DNA of 64,000 nt from Telluria antibiotica (GCF_011682055.1 NZ_JAAQOM010000008.1:124001-188000), one strand, 5' to 3'. Numbered from the stretch's first letter, positions 1 through 14,080 are shown. The notes: generated by a model from the letters alone, not told the origin. Numbers and translations: made by a program.

Positions 1-621
1 GCCCTTCAGCCCGTCGACGATGAGGCCGGCATCGCGCACGAAATTCGACAATTCGGCCGGCGTGATGAATTTGGCGTAGTCGTGGGTGCCGCGCGGCAGC
101 ATGCGCAACACGTATTCTGCGCCCACGACGGCGAACAGATACGATTTGACGTTGCGGTTCAACGTCGAGAAGAACACGCGGCCGCCCGGTTTGACGAGGG
201 TCGCCGCGGCGCGCACGATGGCGGCCGGGTCCGGCACGTGTTCCAGCATTTCCATGCACGTGACGACGTCGAACTGGCCCGGTTCTTCCGCGGCCATGTC
301 CTCGGCGGCGATGAGCTTGTATCGGACCTCGACGCCCGATTCCAGGCTGTGCAGGTCGGCCACTTTCAACGCTTTTTTCGACAAGTCGATGCCCGTGACC
401 TTCGCGCCCTTGCGCGCCATGGACTCGGCCAGGATGCCGCCGCCGCAGCCGATGTCGATGACGTTCTTGCCTGCCAGCGGCACGCGCGCGTTGATCCATT
501 CCAGGCGCAACGGGTTGATGTCGTGCAGCGGGCGGAATTCGGACGTCGGGTCCCACCAGCGGTGGGCCAGTTCACTGAACTTCTGGATCTCTAAGGGATC
601 GGCGTTGGTCGTCGTAGTCAT
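1..621 (-). CDS. ubiG: Ubiquinone biosynthesis O-methyltransferase UbiG (3' end outside window)
   Basis: SAM-dependent methyltransferase for the two O-methylation steps of ubiquinone synthesis. Translating the minus strand from the ATG at 621 gives [20 protein letters not shown], then [19 protein letters not shown], the UbiG N-terminus. The SAM-binding motif [13 protein letters not shown] follows near residue 55 and [10 protein letters not shown] near residue 125. About 207 codons are present. The family is near 235-245 aa, so the last 30-40 residues lie beyond the left edge. The next gene upstream on the same strand is ompA, but a terminator lies between, so ubiG probably has its own promoter. 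In many Burkholderiales ubiG follows ompA and gyrA stands nearby, as here. Identification is firm. Confidence 0.93.
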   Translation of the reverse strand, partial: MTTTTNADPLEIQKFSELAHRWWDPTSEFRPLHDINPLRLEWINARVPLAGKNVIDIGCGGGILAESMARKGAKVTGIDLSKKALKVADLHSLESGVEVRYKLIAAEDMAAEEPGQFDVVTCMEMLEHVPDPAAIVRAAATLVKPGGRVFFSTLNRNVKSYLFAVVGAEYVLRMLPRGTHDYAKFITPAELSNFVRDAGLIVDGLKG

Positions 622-705
622 AGGACGGAATGATAGCGGAAATGGGTGGCCGGTACGGATGGGTTTGCGAAAAAAAGCGCCCCCGAGGAAACACTTCCGA
701 CAGGC

Positions 706-732
706 ATAAAAAAACCCCGCCGAAGCGGGGTT
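706..732 (-). terminator. Rho-independent terminator of the OmpA-family gene
   Basis: Stem AACCCCGC / GCGGGGTT around a CGAA tetraloop. Read on the minus strand it is followed by a run of seven T (complement of the A-run at 708-714). It starts about 20 bp after the stop of the OmpA-family gene. Confidence 0.9.
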
Positions 733-753
733 GGTCAGGCGTTAATCCGCCGA

Positions 754-1464
754 TTATTGCTTGTTGCTGCGGGTACCGACGACTTCGATTTCCACGCGGC
801 GGTTCTTCGCACGGCCGGCGGCAGTCTTGTTGTCGGCGACCGGCTGCTTCTCACCCTTGCCTTCGGTGTAGACGCGGCTTGCTTCGACGCCCTTGCTCTG
901 CAGATAAGCCTTGACGGCTTCGGCGCGGCGGACGGACAGCTTCTGGTTGTACGCATCGGTACCGACCGAGTCGGTGTGGCCGACGGCGATGATGACTTCC
1001 AGGTTGATGTCTTTCAGCTTGCCGACCAGGTCGTCCAGCGATGCCTTGCCGGCCGGCTTCAGCACGGCCTTGTCGAAGTCGAAGAAGGCGTCAGCCGAGT
1101 AGCTCACTTTTTCCGAGGTCGGGACCGGAGCCGGTGCCGGGGCCGGAGCCGGGGCAGGTGCCGGAGCGGCAGGCGGCGGAGGCGGCGGTGCGACGCACTT
1201 GCCGTTCTCCAGGTGCTCGGGTTCCACGCACAGCGGGGCGTCGCAGCCCGGGACCGCGTCGGCCGGGGTCCAGTAGCCGGTACGCCAGCACAGGCCGAAC
1301 GGGTTGCGAGCGATGACGCCACGGGCATCCTGCACGTAAGCGCTGTACGGCGTCGGCGCCTTGATATCGGTGGTCAGGGGCGCATACGGAGGTGCGCTTT
1401 GCGCGGATGCGCTGCCCGCCATCGCGGCCGTAGCTGCGAATACGAGGGTTGCCAATTTATTCAT
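754..1464 (-). CDS. ompA: OmpA-family outer membrane protein
   Basis: 236-aa outer-membrane/peptidoglycan linker protein. Residues 1-21 are a Sec signal peptide ending ASA-Q. The N-terminal part is a short Cys-containing segment (FGLCWRTGYW, DAPLCVEPEH) rather than a full eight-strand barrel. A Pro-rich and Ala-Pro repeat hinge follows at about residues 92-115. The C-terminal OmpA domain carries FFDFDKAVLKP, the peptidoglycan-binding motif VGHTDSVGTDAYNQKLSVRR, and NRRVEIEV. The ATG follows a purine-rich AGGAAG ribosome site. This layout is the usual OmpA of Burkholderiales. It should bind meso-diaminopimelate and stabilise the envelope. It is monocistronic, bounded by the terminator downstream. 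Confidence 0.93.
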   Translation of the reverse strand: MNKLATLVFAATAAMAGSASAQSAPPYAPLTTDIKAPTPYSAYVQDARGVIARNPFGLCWRTGYWTPADAVPGCDAPLCVEPEHLENGKCVAPPPPPPAAPAPAPAPAPAPAPVPTSEKVSYSADAFFDFDKAVLKPAGKASLDDLVGKLKDINLEVIIAVGHTDSVGTDAYNQKLSVRRAEAVKAYLQSKGVEASRVYTEGKGEKQPVADNKTAAGRAKNRRVEIEVVGTRSNKQ

Positions 1465-1859
1465 ATTATTTCTTCCTTTCGGTAAAATCTTCTAGCAGCG
1501 AAACTGCCTAGAGGCAATACGACGTGAGCATAATATTAACACTCGAGACAGCACGTCAGTTTCGCATTGTGAAACAAGCAATTAACGTCTCGGCCATTTT
1601 GCCACATACGCCACATCCGCACGACCGGTGGTCGACCAATTGCAGTGCATGGTATTTGCTGCGTTGTTTCTGCGCAACAAGGTGTCGGCAAGCGCATGCA
1701 AGCTTGACGAAGGTTTATGACAGGCATGTGTCATCGGGGCAATTGTGCCACTTTGCTATCAACCTTGCTTGCGGCCAAAATGCTCTGCTGCTAGGGCCGG
1801 CGTGGTAAAATCATGGGCTTGGAATTCCAATTTTTAGCTTGAAGGCGTCGACCCGCACA
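1465..1859. promoter_or_regulatory. Divergent ompA / gyrA intergenic region
   Basis: 395 bp between the divergent OmpA-family gene and gyrA, less GC-rich than the flanking genes. It must hold both promoters. A TAAAAT -10-like hexamer at 1806-1811 lies about 50 bp before the gyrA ATG, but no good -35 stands 17 bp upstream of it. A short TGCCT-AG-AGGCA palindrome is near 1505. Reading frames here look random, and I see no gene. Confidence 0.5.
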
Positions 1860-4475
<2,616 letters not shown>

Positions 4476-4492
4476 GCCGGGTCCGCCCCACG

Positions 4493-4529
4493 AAACCGCC
4501 GCGCGTTCCGACGCCGGCGGTTTTTTTTA
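4493..4529 (+). terminator. Terminator of gyrA
   Basis: Stem AAACCGCCG / CGGCGGTTT with a 13-nt loop, followed by eight T. It begins about 18 bp after the gyrA stop. Confidence 0.88.
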
Positions 4530-4534
4530 TCGAA

Positions 4535-4618
4535 GTCGGGGTCAGAAAATTCGGGGTCAGAGCACTTTTTCGAACAATTTTTCTGTGGAAATGGATTCGG
4601 GGTTCAGTTTCTGTCCCG
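4535..4618. repeat. GGGGTCAGAGCAC-family dispersed repeat (short copy)
   Basis: Two direct copies of TCGGGGTCAG (4536-4545 and 4551-4560), the second continuing as AGCACTTTTTCGAACAA, then a decayed ATTCGGGGTTCAG near 4595. The same words recur at 14081-14287. Such GGGGTCAGA motifs commonly stand next to REP-associated tyrosine transposase (RAYT) genes in proteobacteria, but none is present here. I infer a non-autonomous REP-like remnant. Confidence 0.6.
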
Positions 4619-4742
4619 CGCCGTCATCCGGGCAAACGGCAGCGGTAGAGGATTTTTTGCAAGTTTCGTGCGAAAATCGAGGAACCCGCATTGCCATGCC
4701 GGGATTGCAAGCTCCCGCACCAGCCATCAATCAAGGATATTC

Positions 4743-5315
4743 GTGAAGAAATCACTCGCCGCCATCGCCTCCGCCCTCGTCGTCATCTGCTCTCCCGCCG
4801 CGTTCGCCGCGACGTCGATGCCATCCGCCGATCCGGCCGTCGTCGCCGCCACCAAGGAGATGATGGCGTCGATGAAGCTGCGTGACGTGATGCTGGCGTC
4901 GCTGAAGCAGGCGGACCAGACCATGCCGGCGCAGATCGCCGCGTCGTTGAACGCGATGGTGGACGGCGATGCGACCTTGAACGCCGCCAAGAAGGCCGAG
5001 ATGCGCAAGAAGCTGGAGCAGGTGCTGCCGACGGTGACTGCGCAGGTGCACACCATGCTGACCGACCCGAGCCTCGTCGACGAGATGCTGGCCGAGATGG
5101 TGCCGCTGTACGCCGAAACCTATACGCTGGACGAGATCCACCAGTTGTCCGCGTTCTACGCGTCGCCGCTCGGCCAGAAGATGCTGGCGAATATGCCCAC
5201 GCTGATGAGCCGCAGCATGGAGATCAGCAACCGCATCATGATGCCGCGCATCCAGAAGATGATGGCGCAGACCGCGCAAAGCATCACGGGCAACACGGGC
5301 AACACGGGCAAGTAA
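4743..5315 (+). CDS. DUF2059 family secreted protein
   Basis: 190-aa exported protein of unknown role. I chose the GTG at 4743, preceded by AAGGA, because it begins a Lys-Lys signal peptide, [20 protein letters not shown], cleaved at AFA-A. The mature part is helical and Met-rich: [18 protein letters not shown], then [20 protein letters not shown] and [20 protein letters not shown]. That last element is the DUF2059 hallmark: a region predicting Phe-Tyr-x-Ser-Pro-x-Gly-x-Lys. The C-terminus is a short GNTGNTGK repeat. serC starts 10 bp downstream, so the two are probably co-transcribed. The function of DUF2059 is not established. Confidence 0.85.
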   Translation: MKKSLAAIASALVVICSPAAFAATSMPSADPAVVAATKEMMASMKLRDVMLASLKQADQTMPAQIAASLNAMVDGDATLNAAKKAEMRKKLEQVLPTVTAQVHTMLTDPSLVDEMLAEMVPLYAETYTLDEIHQLSAFYASPLGQKMLANMPTLMSRSMEISNRIMMPRIQKMMAQTAQSITGNTGNTGK

Positions 5316-5325
5316 GGAGCAGGCG

Positions 5326-6414
5326 ATGACCCAGGTGTACAACTTCTCCGCCGGCCCTGCCGTCCTGCCGAAGGAAGTCCTGCGCCAGGCGGCCGAGGAA
5401 ATGCTCGACTGGCACGGCAGCGGCATGTCGGTGATGGAGATGAGCCATCGCGGCCCCGAATTCATTTCGATCGCGAAGCAGGCCGAAGCCGACCTGCGCG
5501 AGCTGCTGGCCATCCCGGACAACTACAAGGTCCTGTTCCTGCAGGGCGGTGGCCTCGGCCAGAACGCCATCATCCCGCTGAACATGGTGGGCAGCAAGCC
5601 GCAGCCGGCCACCATCGACTTCGTTCACACGGGTTCGTGGTCCGGCAAGTCGATCAAGGAAGCGAAGCGCTACGCGAACGTGAACGTCGCGGCGTCGGGC
5701 GAGGCGAGCCGCTTCACGACGGTTCCGCCGCAGGAGACGTGGAGGCTGAGCGAAGACGCCGCCTACCTGCACCTGTGCACGAACGAGACCATCGACGGCG
5801 TCGAGATCGGTTACGTCCCGACGGTACAAGGCGATACGCCGCTGGTCGTGGACATGTCGTCGCACATCCTGTCGCGCAAGATCGACGTGTCGAAATACGG
5901 CGTGATCTTCGCCGGCGCGCAAAAGAACATCGGCCCGGCGGGCCTGACGATCACGATCGTGCGCGAGGACCTGCTCGGCCACGCGTTGCCGATCTGCCCG
6001 GGCGTGTTCAACTGGAGCGCCGTGGCCGAGGCGGAATCGATGCTGAACACGCCGCCGACGTACGGTATCTATATCGCGGGCCTCGTGTTCGCGCACCTGA
6101 AAAAACATGGCGGCGTGGCCGAGATGGAGCGCCGCAACATCGAAAAAGCGCGCCTGCTGTACGCGGCGCTCGACGCCGACGACTTCTACCGGAATCGTGT
6201 GGCGCCCGAATATCGCTCGCGCATGAACGTACCGTTCTACCTGCGCGACGAGTCGTTGAACGAACAATTCCTGGCCGGCGCCAAAGCGCGCGGCTTGCTG
6301 CAACTGAAGGGCCACAAGTCCGTCGGCGGTATGCGGGCATCGATCTACAACGCGATGCCGATCGAGGGTGTGCAAGCCCTGGTCGATTATTTGAACGAGT
6401 TCGCGGGCCGTTGA
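5326..6414 (+). CDS. serC: Phosphoserine aminotransferase
   Basis: 362-aa PLP enzyme converting 3-phosphohydroxypyruvate and glutamate to O-phosphoserine (serine pathway), and 3-hydroxy-4-phosphohydroxythreonine in PLP synthesis. The start [16 protein letters not shown] is canonical. The PLP lysine is K200 in [12 protein letters not shown], and the C-terminal [18 protein letters not shown] is conserved. AAGGAG precedes the ATG. It heads the serC-pheA-hisC-tyrA-aroA-cmk-rpsA supercluster typical of beta- and gammaproteobacteria. A REP-like palindrome separates it from pheA. Confidence 0.97.
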   Translation: MTQVYNFSAGPAVLPKEVLRQAAEEMLDWHGSGMSVMEMSHRGPEFISIAKQAEADLRELLAIPDNYKVLFLQGGGLGQNAIIPLNMVGSKPQPATIDFVHTGSWSGKSIKEAKRYANVNVAASGEASRFTTVPPQETWRLSEDAAYLHLCTNETIDGVEIGYVPTVQGDTPLVVDMSSHILSRKIDVSKYGVIFAGAQKNIGPAGLTITIVREDLLGHALPICPGVFNWSAVAEAESMLNTPPTYGIYIAGLVFAHLKKHGGVAEMERRNIEKARLLYAALDADDFYRNRVAPEYRSRMNVPFYLRDESLNEQFLAGAKARGLLQLKGHKSVGGMRASIYNAMPIEGVQALVDYLNEFAGR

Positions 6415-6447
6415 TACGGATTTGCCGACCGGTGTGCCGATCGGCCC

Positions 6448-6512
6448 GTAGGGTGGGCACCCCGTGCCCACCATGTGGACACGCAAAGGTGGGCACGGGG
6501 TGCCCACCCTAC
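6448..6512. repeat. GTAGGGTGGGC-family palindromic repeat, copy 1
   Basis: Begins GTAGGGTGGGCACCCCGTGC and ends with its inverse CACGGGGTGCCCACCCTAC, so the outer ends are inverted repeats around a short AT-richer core. It lies between serC and pheA, where transcripts could form a strong stem-loop. Confidence 0.85.
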
Positions 6513-6556
6513 GGCGGCCATTCCGGTTTTCGCGAACCGAAAATCATGAGCAGACA

Positions 6557-7627
6557 ATGACAGACAAACTCAAACCCCTGCGCGAACAGATCGATGCGAT
6601 CGACGCGCAAATCCTCGAACTCCTTTCCCGCCGCGGCAAGGTCGCGCAGGAAGTCGGCCACGTGAAGGCCGAGACGAACGCCCCCGTGTTCCGCCCCGAG
6701 CGCGAAGCGCAAGTGCTGCGCGGCGTGGCCGAACGCAATCCCGGCCCGCTGAAGAACCAGGACGTGCAGGCCATCTTCCGCGAGATCATGTCGTCGTGCC
6801 GCGCGCTGGAAAAGCGCGTGACGGTCGCCTTCCTCGGCCCCACCGGCACGTTCAGCGAGCAGGCCGTGTTCCAGCAGTTCGGCAGCGCCGTCGAAGGCCT
6901 GCCGTGCGTGTCGATCGACGAAGTGTTCCGCGCCACCGAGGCCGGTACCGCCGACTACGGCGTCGTCCCCGTCGAGAACTCGTCCGAGGGCGCCATCAAC
7001 CGCACGCTCGACCTGATGCTCGCGACGACGACCATCATCAGCGGCGAAGTGTCGATCCCCGTGCACCACAGCCTCATGACGAAGACCGGTTCGATGGACG
7101 GCGTGAAGGTCGTGTGTGCCCATTCGCAGGCGCTCGCGCAATGCCAGGTGTGGCTCAACCTGCATCATCCGGGCATCGAGCGGCGCGCCGTCGCGTCGAA
7201 CGCGGAAGCCGCGGTGCTGGCGAGCCAGGATCCGACCGTCGCCGCGATCGCCAGCGAGATGGCGGGCGAACAGTACAAGCTGGGTGTCGTGCAGGCGCAC
7301 ATCCAGGACGACCCGCACAACCGCACGCGCTTCCTGATCATCGGCAGCCAGGCCACGGGTCCGTCCGGCAAGGATCGCACGTCGATCGTGCTCGCGGTGC
7401 CGAACAAGGCCGGCGCCGTCTACAGCCTGCTCGCGCCGCTCGCGAAGCACGACGTGTCGATGACGCGCTTCGAATCGCGCCCCGCGCGCATCGGCACGTG
7501 GGAGTATTACTTCTACGTCGACGTCGAGGGCCATATCGCCGATGCCGCCGTCGGCCGCGCGCTCGAAGAACTCAAGGACAACGCCGCCTTCTTCAAGGTG
7601 CTGGGGTCGTACCCCGTCGGCCTGTGA
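6557..7627 (+). CDS. pheA: Bifunctional chorismate mutase / prephenate dehydratase (P-protein)
   Basis: 356 aa. Makes prephenate from chorismate and then phenylpyruvate for phenylalanine. Residues 1-90 are an AroQ-type chorismate mutase (LREQIDAIDAQILELLSRRG). Residues about 95-275 are prephenate dehydratase (VAFLGPTGTFSEQAVFQQFG, PVENSSEGAINRTLDLM, HNRTRFLIIG). A C-terminal ACT domain carries the Phe-binding motif FESRPARIGTWEYYFYVD. The chosen ATG starts MTDKLKPLREQI. The frame is open further upstream through the REP element, which is surely not coding. A four-codon mini-ORF at 6546-6560 overlaps this start by ATGA. Regulation by Phe through the ACT domain is expected from the family. Confidence 0.96.
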   Translation: MTDKLKPLREQIDAIDAQILELLSRRGKVAQEVGHVKAETNAPVFRPEREAQVLRGVAERNPGPLKNQDVQAIFREIMSSCRALEKRVTVAFLGPTGTFSEQAVFQQFGSAVEGLPCVSIDEVFRATEAGTADYGVVPVENSSEGAINRTLDLMLATTTIISGEVSIPVHHSLMTKTGSMDGVKVVCAHSQALAQCQVWLNLHHPGIERRAVASNAEAAVLASQDPTVAAIASEMAGEQYKLGVVQAHIQDDPHNRTRFLIIGSQATGPSGKDRTSIVLAVPNKAGAVYSLLAPLAKHDVSMTRFESRPARIGTWEYYFYVDVEGHIADAAVGRALEELKDNAAFFKVLGSYPVGL

Positions 7628-7665
7628 GTCACGAATCCATCCACACGTTCAGCCAAGAGAATCCC

Positions 7666-8793
7666 ATGTCGCAATTCGGTCCCGATTACGTCCGCGCCAT
7701 CGCCCCTTACCAGGCCGGCAAACCCATTTCCGAAGTCGCCCGCGAGTTCGGCCTCGACGAAGCCAATATCGTGAAACTGGCGTCCAACGAAAACCCGTTC
7801 GGCGTCCCCGAATCGGCGAAGGCCGCGATGGCCGCCGCCGCGGCGGAACTCGGACGCTACCCGGACGCCAACGGCTTCGAGCTGAAGGCCGCGCTGGCCA
7901 AGCGCTACGACGTGCCGGCAGACTGGATCACGCTCGGCAACGGCTCCAACGACATCCTCGAGATCGCCGCCCACGCGTTCGTGCAGAAGGGCCAGGCCGT
8001 CGTCTACTCGCAGTACTCGTTCGCCGTGTACGCGCTGGCGACGCAGGGTGTGGGCGCGCGCGGCATCGTCGTGCCGGCGAAGAACTACGGCCACGACCTC
8101 GACGCGATGGCCGATGCCATCGACGCGGACACGCGTCTCGTCTACATCGCCAACCCGAACAACCCGACCGGCACGTTCATCTCCGCGGCCGAGATCGAAG
8201 CGTTCCTGGCGAAAGTCCCGGCGTCCGTCGTCGTCGTGCTGGACGAGGCGTACAACGAATACCTGGAACCGAAGGACCAGTTCGAATCGACGCAGTGGGT
8301 GCGCAAATTTCCGAACCTGATCGTGTCGCGCACGTTCTCGAAGGCCTATGGACTCGCGGGCCTGCGCGTCGGTTTCGCCATCGCGCAGCCGGCCGTGACG
8401 GACCTGATGAACCGCATCCGCCAGCCGTTCAACGTCAATTCGCTCGCGCAGGCCGCCGCCATCGCGGCACTGAACGACAAGGCATTCCTGCAGAAGGGTT
8501 TTGAAAACAACCGCGCCGGGTACCAGCAGCTGACCCAAGCGTTCGAAGAACTCGGCCTCGAATACGTCCCGTCGTACGGCAACTTCGTGCTCGTGAAAGT
8601 GGGCGACGACGACGACGCCGGCGCGCGCGTGAACGTCGCGCTGCTGAAGCAGGGCGTGATCGTGCGCCCGGTCGGCGCGTACGGCCTGCCGCAATGGCTG
8701 CGCATCTCGATCGGCCTGCCGGAAGAGAATGCGCGCTTCGTGGAAGCTTTGAAGCGAGCGCTCGACACGACGAGCGCGAGCGCGCCAAGCTGA
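7666..8793 (+). CDS. hisC: Histidinol-phosphate aminotransferase
   Basis: 375-aa class I/II PLP aminotransferase. SNENPFGVPESA, the substrate-phosphate region, is near residue 40. YIANPNNPTGTF, DEAYNEY and the PLP-lysine motif SRTFSKAYGLAGLRVG (lysine near residue 228) are all present. Starts MSQFGPDYVRAIAPYQAGKP after a modest purine-rich site. In betaproteobacteria this hisC copy sits between pheA and tyrA, and family members there also transaminate phenylpyruvate and 4-hydroxyphenylpyruvate. The context therefore suggests an aromatic role as well as histidine synthesis. Its TGA shares one base with the tyrA ATG (TGATG). Confidence 0.94.
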   Translation: MSQFGPDYVRAIAPYQAGKPISEVAREFGLDEANIVKLASNENPFGVPESAKAAMAAAAAELGRYPDANGFELKAALAKRYDVPADWITLGNGSNDILEIAAHAFVQKGQAVVYSQYSFAVYALATQGVGARGIVVPAKNYGHDLDAMADAIDADTRLVYIANPNNPTGTFISAAEIEAFLAKVPASVVVVLDEAYNEYLEPKDQFESTQWVRKFPNLIVSRTFSKAYGLAGLRVGFAIAQPAVTDLMNRIRQPFNVNSLAQAAAIAALNDKAFLQKGFENNRAGYQQLTQAFEELGLEYVPSYGNFVLVKVGDDDDAGARVNVALLKQGVIVRPVGAYGLPQWLRISIGLPEENARFVEALKRALDTTSASAPS

Positions 8794-9701
8794 TGCTTAC
8801 TAAAATTGTCATCGTCGGCGTAGGCCTGATCGGCGGCTCGTTTGCGCTGGGGCTGAAGGCTGCAGGCGCCGTCGGCCACGTCGTGGGCCTCGGGCGCTCC
8901 GCGCAGGCGCTGGCGCGTGCGCGCGAGCTCGGGATCATCGACGAAGCGGCCGCGTCGCCGCAGGACGCCATGCGCGGCGCCGACCTCGTGCTGCTGGCGG
9001 CGCCGGTCGCGCAGACAGGGCCGATTCTCGCGTCGCTGCTGCCTTACCTGGAGCCGCAGACGATCGTCACGGACGCGGGCAGCACCAAGTCCGACGTCGT
9101 GGCGGCCGCGCGCGCGGCGCTCGGTGACCGCGTGAACCAGTTCGTGCCGGGCCACCCGATCGCCGGCCGCGAATCGAACGGTCCGGACGCGGCAATTCCC
9201 GACCTGTACCGCGGCAAGAAGACGGTGCTGGCGCCGCTGCCGGAAAATACACCGGAGGCCATCGACAAGGTGGCCGCCGCGTGGCGCACGTGCGGCGCCG
9301 TGATCCACCGGCTCACGGCGGAGGAACACGACAAGGTGTTCGCGGCCGTCAGCCACTTGCCGCACCTCCTCGCGTACGCGCTCGTCGACGATATCGCCAA
9401 CAAGCCGCACGCCGACCTGCTGTTCCAGTACGCCGCCAGCGGCTTCCGCGACTTCACGCGCATTGCCGGCAGCTCGCCGGAAATGTGGCGCGACATCAGC
9501 CTCGCGAACCGCGACGCGCTGCTCGGCGAACTGGACGCCTATCTCGCTCAATTGACACACCTTCGCGCGCGGCTCGCCGCCGGCGACGGGGCCGCGCTGG
9601 AGGCGACGTATGCCAACGCCCAGCGCGCCCGCCGCGCGTGGAACGAAGCGATCGAAGCCGCGGAAAAACCGCTGGCGCCCGATCAGGAATCTGGAAAATG
9701 A
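8793..9701 (+). CDS. tyrA: Prephenate dehydrogenase
   Basis: 302-aa NAD(P)-dependent enzyme converting prephenate to 4-hydroxyphenylpyruvate for tyrosine. The Rossmann motif [18 protein letters not shown] is at residues 8-25. DAGSTKSDV and [12 protein letters not shown] are the substrate-site motifs, and [12 protein letters not shown] and [16 protein letters not shown] complete the family pattern. There is no fused chorismate mutase and no ACT domain. The ATG at 8793 overlaps the hisC stop by one base. The TGA overlaps the aroA ATG as ATGA. Both imply translational coupling. Confidence 0.96.
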   Translation: MLTKIVIVGVGLIGGSFALGLKAAGAVGHVVGLGRSAQALARARELGIIDEAAASPQDAMRGADLVLLAAPVAQTGPILASLLPYLEPQTIVTDAGSTKSDVVAAARAALGDRVNQFVPGHPIAGRESNGPDAAIPDLYRGKKTVLAPLPENTPEAIDKVAAAWRTCGAVIHRLTAEEHDKVFAAVSHLPHLLAYALVDDIANKPHADLLFQYAASGFRDFTRIAGSSPEMWRDISLANRDALLGELDAYLAQLTHLRARLAAGDGAALEATYANAQRARRAWNEAIEAAEKPLAPDQESGK

Positions 9702-11029
9702 CACAAGCTAAAATCTATCCGCAGCATATCGACCTCGAACCCGTGATGCGCGTACAGGGCACCGTGCGCCTGCCGGGCTCGAAGAGCATCTCGAACCGCA
9801 CCTTGCTGCTCGCGGCGCTGTCCGAGGGGACGACCACGATCCACGACCTGCTCGCGTCGGACGACACCAACGTGATGCTGGACGCGCTGCGCAAACTCGG
9901 CATCCAATGGGAGCAGAAGGACGAGCGCACACACGTCGTGCATGGCGCCGGCGGCAAGCTGCCCGTTGCGCAGGCCGACCTGTTCATGGGGAATGCTGGG
10001 ACGGCGATCCGCCCGCTGACGGCGGCACTGGCCGTGATCGGCGGCGATTACACGCTGCACGGCGTCGAGCGCATGCACGAGCGTCCGATCGGCGACCTCG
10101 TCGACGCGCTGAACGCCGTCGGCGCCAGCATCGAATACACGGGCAATCCGGGCTATCCGCCGCTGCACATCCGCAAGGGGCACGTGCAACCGGACCGCAT
10201 TGCCGTGCGCGGCAACGTGTCGAGCCAGTTTCTCACCGCGCTGTTGATGGCCGCGCCGCTGATGGCCGTCGCGCACCCTGTGACGATCGAGGTCGTCGGC
10301 GAGCTGATTTCCAAGCCCTACATCGAAATCACCTTGAACCTGATGCGCCGCTTCGGTGTGACGGTCGGCCAGGACGGCTGGGCGTCGTTCACCGTGCAGC
10401 CGGGCCAGACGTATCGCAGCCCGGGCAGTATCCACGTCGAGGGCGATGCGTCGTCCGCGTCGTACTTCCTGGCCGCGGGCGCCATCGCGGGCGGCCCCGT
10501 CCGCGTGGAAGGCGTCGGCAAGGAATCCATCCAGGGCGACGTGCGCTTCGCCGACGCGCTCGAGCTGATGGGCGCGACGATCACGAAGGGCGACAACTGG
10601 ATCGAAGCGAAGTCGAACGGCGTGTTGAAAGCGATCGACGCGGACTTCAACCACATCCCCGATGCCGCGATGACGATCGCCGTCGCCGCGTTGTACGCGG
10701 ACGGCACCAGTATCCTCCGCAACATCGCCAGCTGGCGCGTGAAGGAGACGGACCGCCTGGCCGCGATGGCGACCGAGCTGCGCAAGGTCGGTGCGACGGT
10801 GGAGGAGGGCCCGGATTACATCCGCGTGACGCCGCCGGAGACGCTGTCGCCGGCCACCATCGACACCTACGACGACCACCGGATGGCGATGTGCTTCTCG
10901 CTCGCGTCGCTCGATGGCGCGGCGCGGCGCGGCAACGCGATGCGCATCAACGATCCCAAGTGCGTGGCCAAGACGTTCCCGGATTATTTCGAAACGTTTT
11001 CCGGGATTGCTCAGAACGATTTATCCTGA
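9698..11029 (+). CDS. aroA: 5-enolpyruvylshikimate-3-phosphate (EPSP) synthase
   Basis: 443-aa shikimate-pathway enzyme joining PEP and shikimate-3-phosphate. [18 protein letters not shown] near residue 22 and [18 protein letters not shown] near residue 98 are the two signatures. [17 protein letters not shown] and [14 protein letters not shown] lie in the C-terminal half. The second signature has Gly and Ala at the positions typical of glyphosate-sensitive class I enzymes (GNAGTA). It is coupled to tyrA by the ATGA overlap. A palindromic repeat follows before cmk. Confidence 0.97.
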   Translation: MTQAKIYPQHIDLEPVMRVQGTVRLPGSKSISNRTLLLAALSEGTTTIHDLLASDDTNVMLDALRKLGIQWEQKDERTHVVHGAGGKLPVAQADLFMGNAGTAIRPLTAALAVIGGDYTLHGVERMHERPIGDLVDALNAVGASIEYTGNPGYPPLHIRKGHVQPDRIAVRGNVSSQFLTALLMAAPLMAVAHPVTIEVVGELISKPYIEITLNLMRRFGVTVGQDGWASFTVQPGQTYRSPGSIHVEGDASSASYFLAAGAIAGGPVRVEGVGKESIQGDVRFADALELMGATITKGDNWIEAKSNGVLKAIDADFNHIPDAAMTIAVAALYADGTSILRNIASWRVKETDRLAAMATELRKVGATVEEGPDYIRVTPPETLSPATIDTYDDHRMAMCFSLASLDGAARRGNAMRINDPKCVAKTFPDYFETFSGIAQNDLS

Positions 11030-11037
11030 TGTTTTGC

Positions 11038-11140
11038 GTAGGGTGGGCACCGCTGTGCCCACGCGTGACGTTTGCGTTTCGCCGGCGTTACGCGTGGGCA
11101 CGTCTCGTTTGAGGCCCCCGGCCTCAAACGCCCACCCTAC
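11038..11140. repeat. GTAGGGTGGGC-family palindromic repeat, copy 2
   Basis: Outer ends GTAGGGTGGGCAC and GCCCACCCTAC are inverted. The core holds GTTACGCGTGGGCAC and an extra inner stem CGTTTGAGGC / GCCTCAAACG at 11106-11130. It fills nearly the whole aroA-cmk gap. Confidence 0.87.
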
Positions 11141-11164
11141 GTGTTATTGCTGAAAATTTGAATA

Positions 11165-11827
11165 ATGCCGAACACGAACATTCCCGTCATTACGATTGAC
11201 GGCCCGACCGCCTCGGGCAAAGGCACGGTGGCCCACAAGGTTGCCGACCGCCTGGGCTTCCATCTGCTGGATTCCGGCGCCCTGTACCGCCTGACCGCCT
11301 TGTCCGCGCTGCGCCGCGGCACCGACCTGCGCGACGAGCATGCGCTCGCCAAGGTCGCCGAACACCTGACCATCCGCTTCCACGGCGGCCACGTCTACCT
11401 CGGCACGGAAGAGGTGAGCAACGCCATTCGCGAGGAAGAAGTCGGCAACACGGCGTCGAAGATCGCCGCGCTGCCCGGCGTGCGCCAGGCGTTGTACGGC
11501 TTGCAACTCAGCTTCCGCCAGACGCCGGGTCTCGTGGCCGACGGGCGCGACATGGGAACCGTCATCTTTCCCGGCGCACAGCTGAAGGTGTTCCTGACGG
11601 CAAGTGTTGAGGCACGTGCGCAACGCCGGTATAAGCAATTGATTGACAAAGGATTTTCTGCTAATATGGACGATCTGCTGGCGGATTTGCAGTCCCGCGA
11701 TGCGCGCGATACCCAGCGCGCCGTGGCCCCGCTGATGCCGGCCGAAGGGGCGCACATCCTCGATACCTCGCAGATGACGGCGGACGAAGCCGTCGAACAG
11801 GTGCTGGCCTGGTACGCACACCCCTGA
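11165..11827 (+). CDS. cmk: Cytidylate kinase
   Basis: 220-aa CMP/dCMP kinase of pyrimidine nucleotide salvage. The P-loop [19 protein letters not shown] is at residues 9-27. [16 protein letters not shown], the CMP-binding [20 protein letters not shown], and RAQRRYKQL follow in the right order and length. It lies between aroA and rpsA, its conserved place in proteobacteria. Confidence 0.96.
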   Translation: MPNTNIPVITIDGPTASGKGTVAHKVADRLGFHLLDSGALYRLTALSALRRGTDLRDEHALAKVAEHLTIRFHGGHVYLGTEEVSNAIREEEVGNTASKIAALPGVRQALYGLQLSFRQTPGLVADGRDMGTVIFPGAQLKVFLTASVEARAQRRYKQLIDKGFSANMDDLLADLQSRDARDTQRAVAPLMPAEGAHILDTSQMTADEAVEQVLAWYAHP

Positions 11828-11862
11828 ACAAGAATAAGTCCCTGTCGTCGAGGGGATGCAGC

Positions 11863-11888
11863 ACGCGCCGTGACAGCGGCGTGTTTTT
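11863..11888 (+). terminator. Hairpin plus T-run in the rpsA leader
   Basis: Eight-base-pair stem ACGCGCCG / CGGCGTGT (one G-U pair), 6-nt loop, then five T. It could terminate cmk transcription or attenuate readthrough into rpsA, whose start is about 90 bp downstream. Confidence 0.5.
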
Positions 11889-11978
11889 GGTGCCCGGGGC
11901 GTGTTGCCGCGGGTGTGGTTCAACTTGACCCAGTTCAGATCGCATATGGCCGATCTGCTGGCTAACATCTCAAAACTT

Positions 11979-13685
<1,707 letters not shown>

Positions 13686-13717
13686 GCAAGGGTTAATCCT
13701 TTTCGGAAGCTAAGCAG

Positions 13718-14023
13718 ATGACCAAGTCCGAGCTGATCAACCGCCTGGCCGAGCGCTATTCTCAGCTGGTGGCAAAAGATGCCGAGTTTGCCGTCAAGAC
13801 CATTCTCGACGCGATGACCAATGCTCTTTCGAGCGGCCAGCGCATCGAGATCCGCGGTTTCGGCAGCTTTGCCCTGAACAGCCGGCCGCCCCGCATCGGC
13901 CGCAACCCGAAGTCCGGCGACAAGGTGATGGTGCCCGAAAAACGGGTGCCCCACTTCAAGCCGGGCAAGCAGTTGCGCGAGCGGGTGGATGCGATGGTCG
14001 GGCAGCCGATCATCGAAGACTGA
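13718..14023 (+). CDS. ihfB: Integration host factor subunit beta
   Basis: 101-aa DNA-bending protein of the HU/IHF family, partner of Ihf[18 protein letters not shown] starts the helical dimer arm. The beta-ribbon holds [20 protein letters not shown] and the intercalating Pro in RNPKSG. It follows rpsA by about 30 bp, the conserved order, and ends at a strong terminator. Confidence 0.96.
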   Translation: MTKSELINRLAERYSQLVAKDAEFAVKTILDAMTNALSSGQRIEIRGFGSFALNSRPPRIGRNPKSGDKVMVPEKRVPHFKPGKQLRERVDAMVGQPIIED

Positions 14024-14041
14024 TTCGTCTGCGACAGATTC

Positions 14042-14073
14042 AAAACGGCGCCCGCGAGGGCGCCGTTTTTTTT
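14042..14073 (+). terminator. Terminator of rpsA-ihfB
   Basis: Stem ACGGCGCCC / GGGCGCCGT, loop GCGA, then eight T. It begins about 20 bp after the ihfB stop. Confidence 0.92.
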
Positions 14074-14080
14074 GGGGGCG

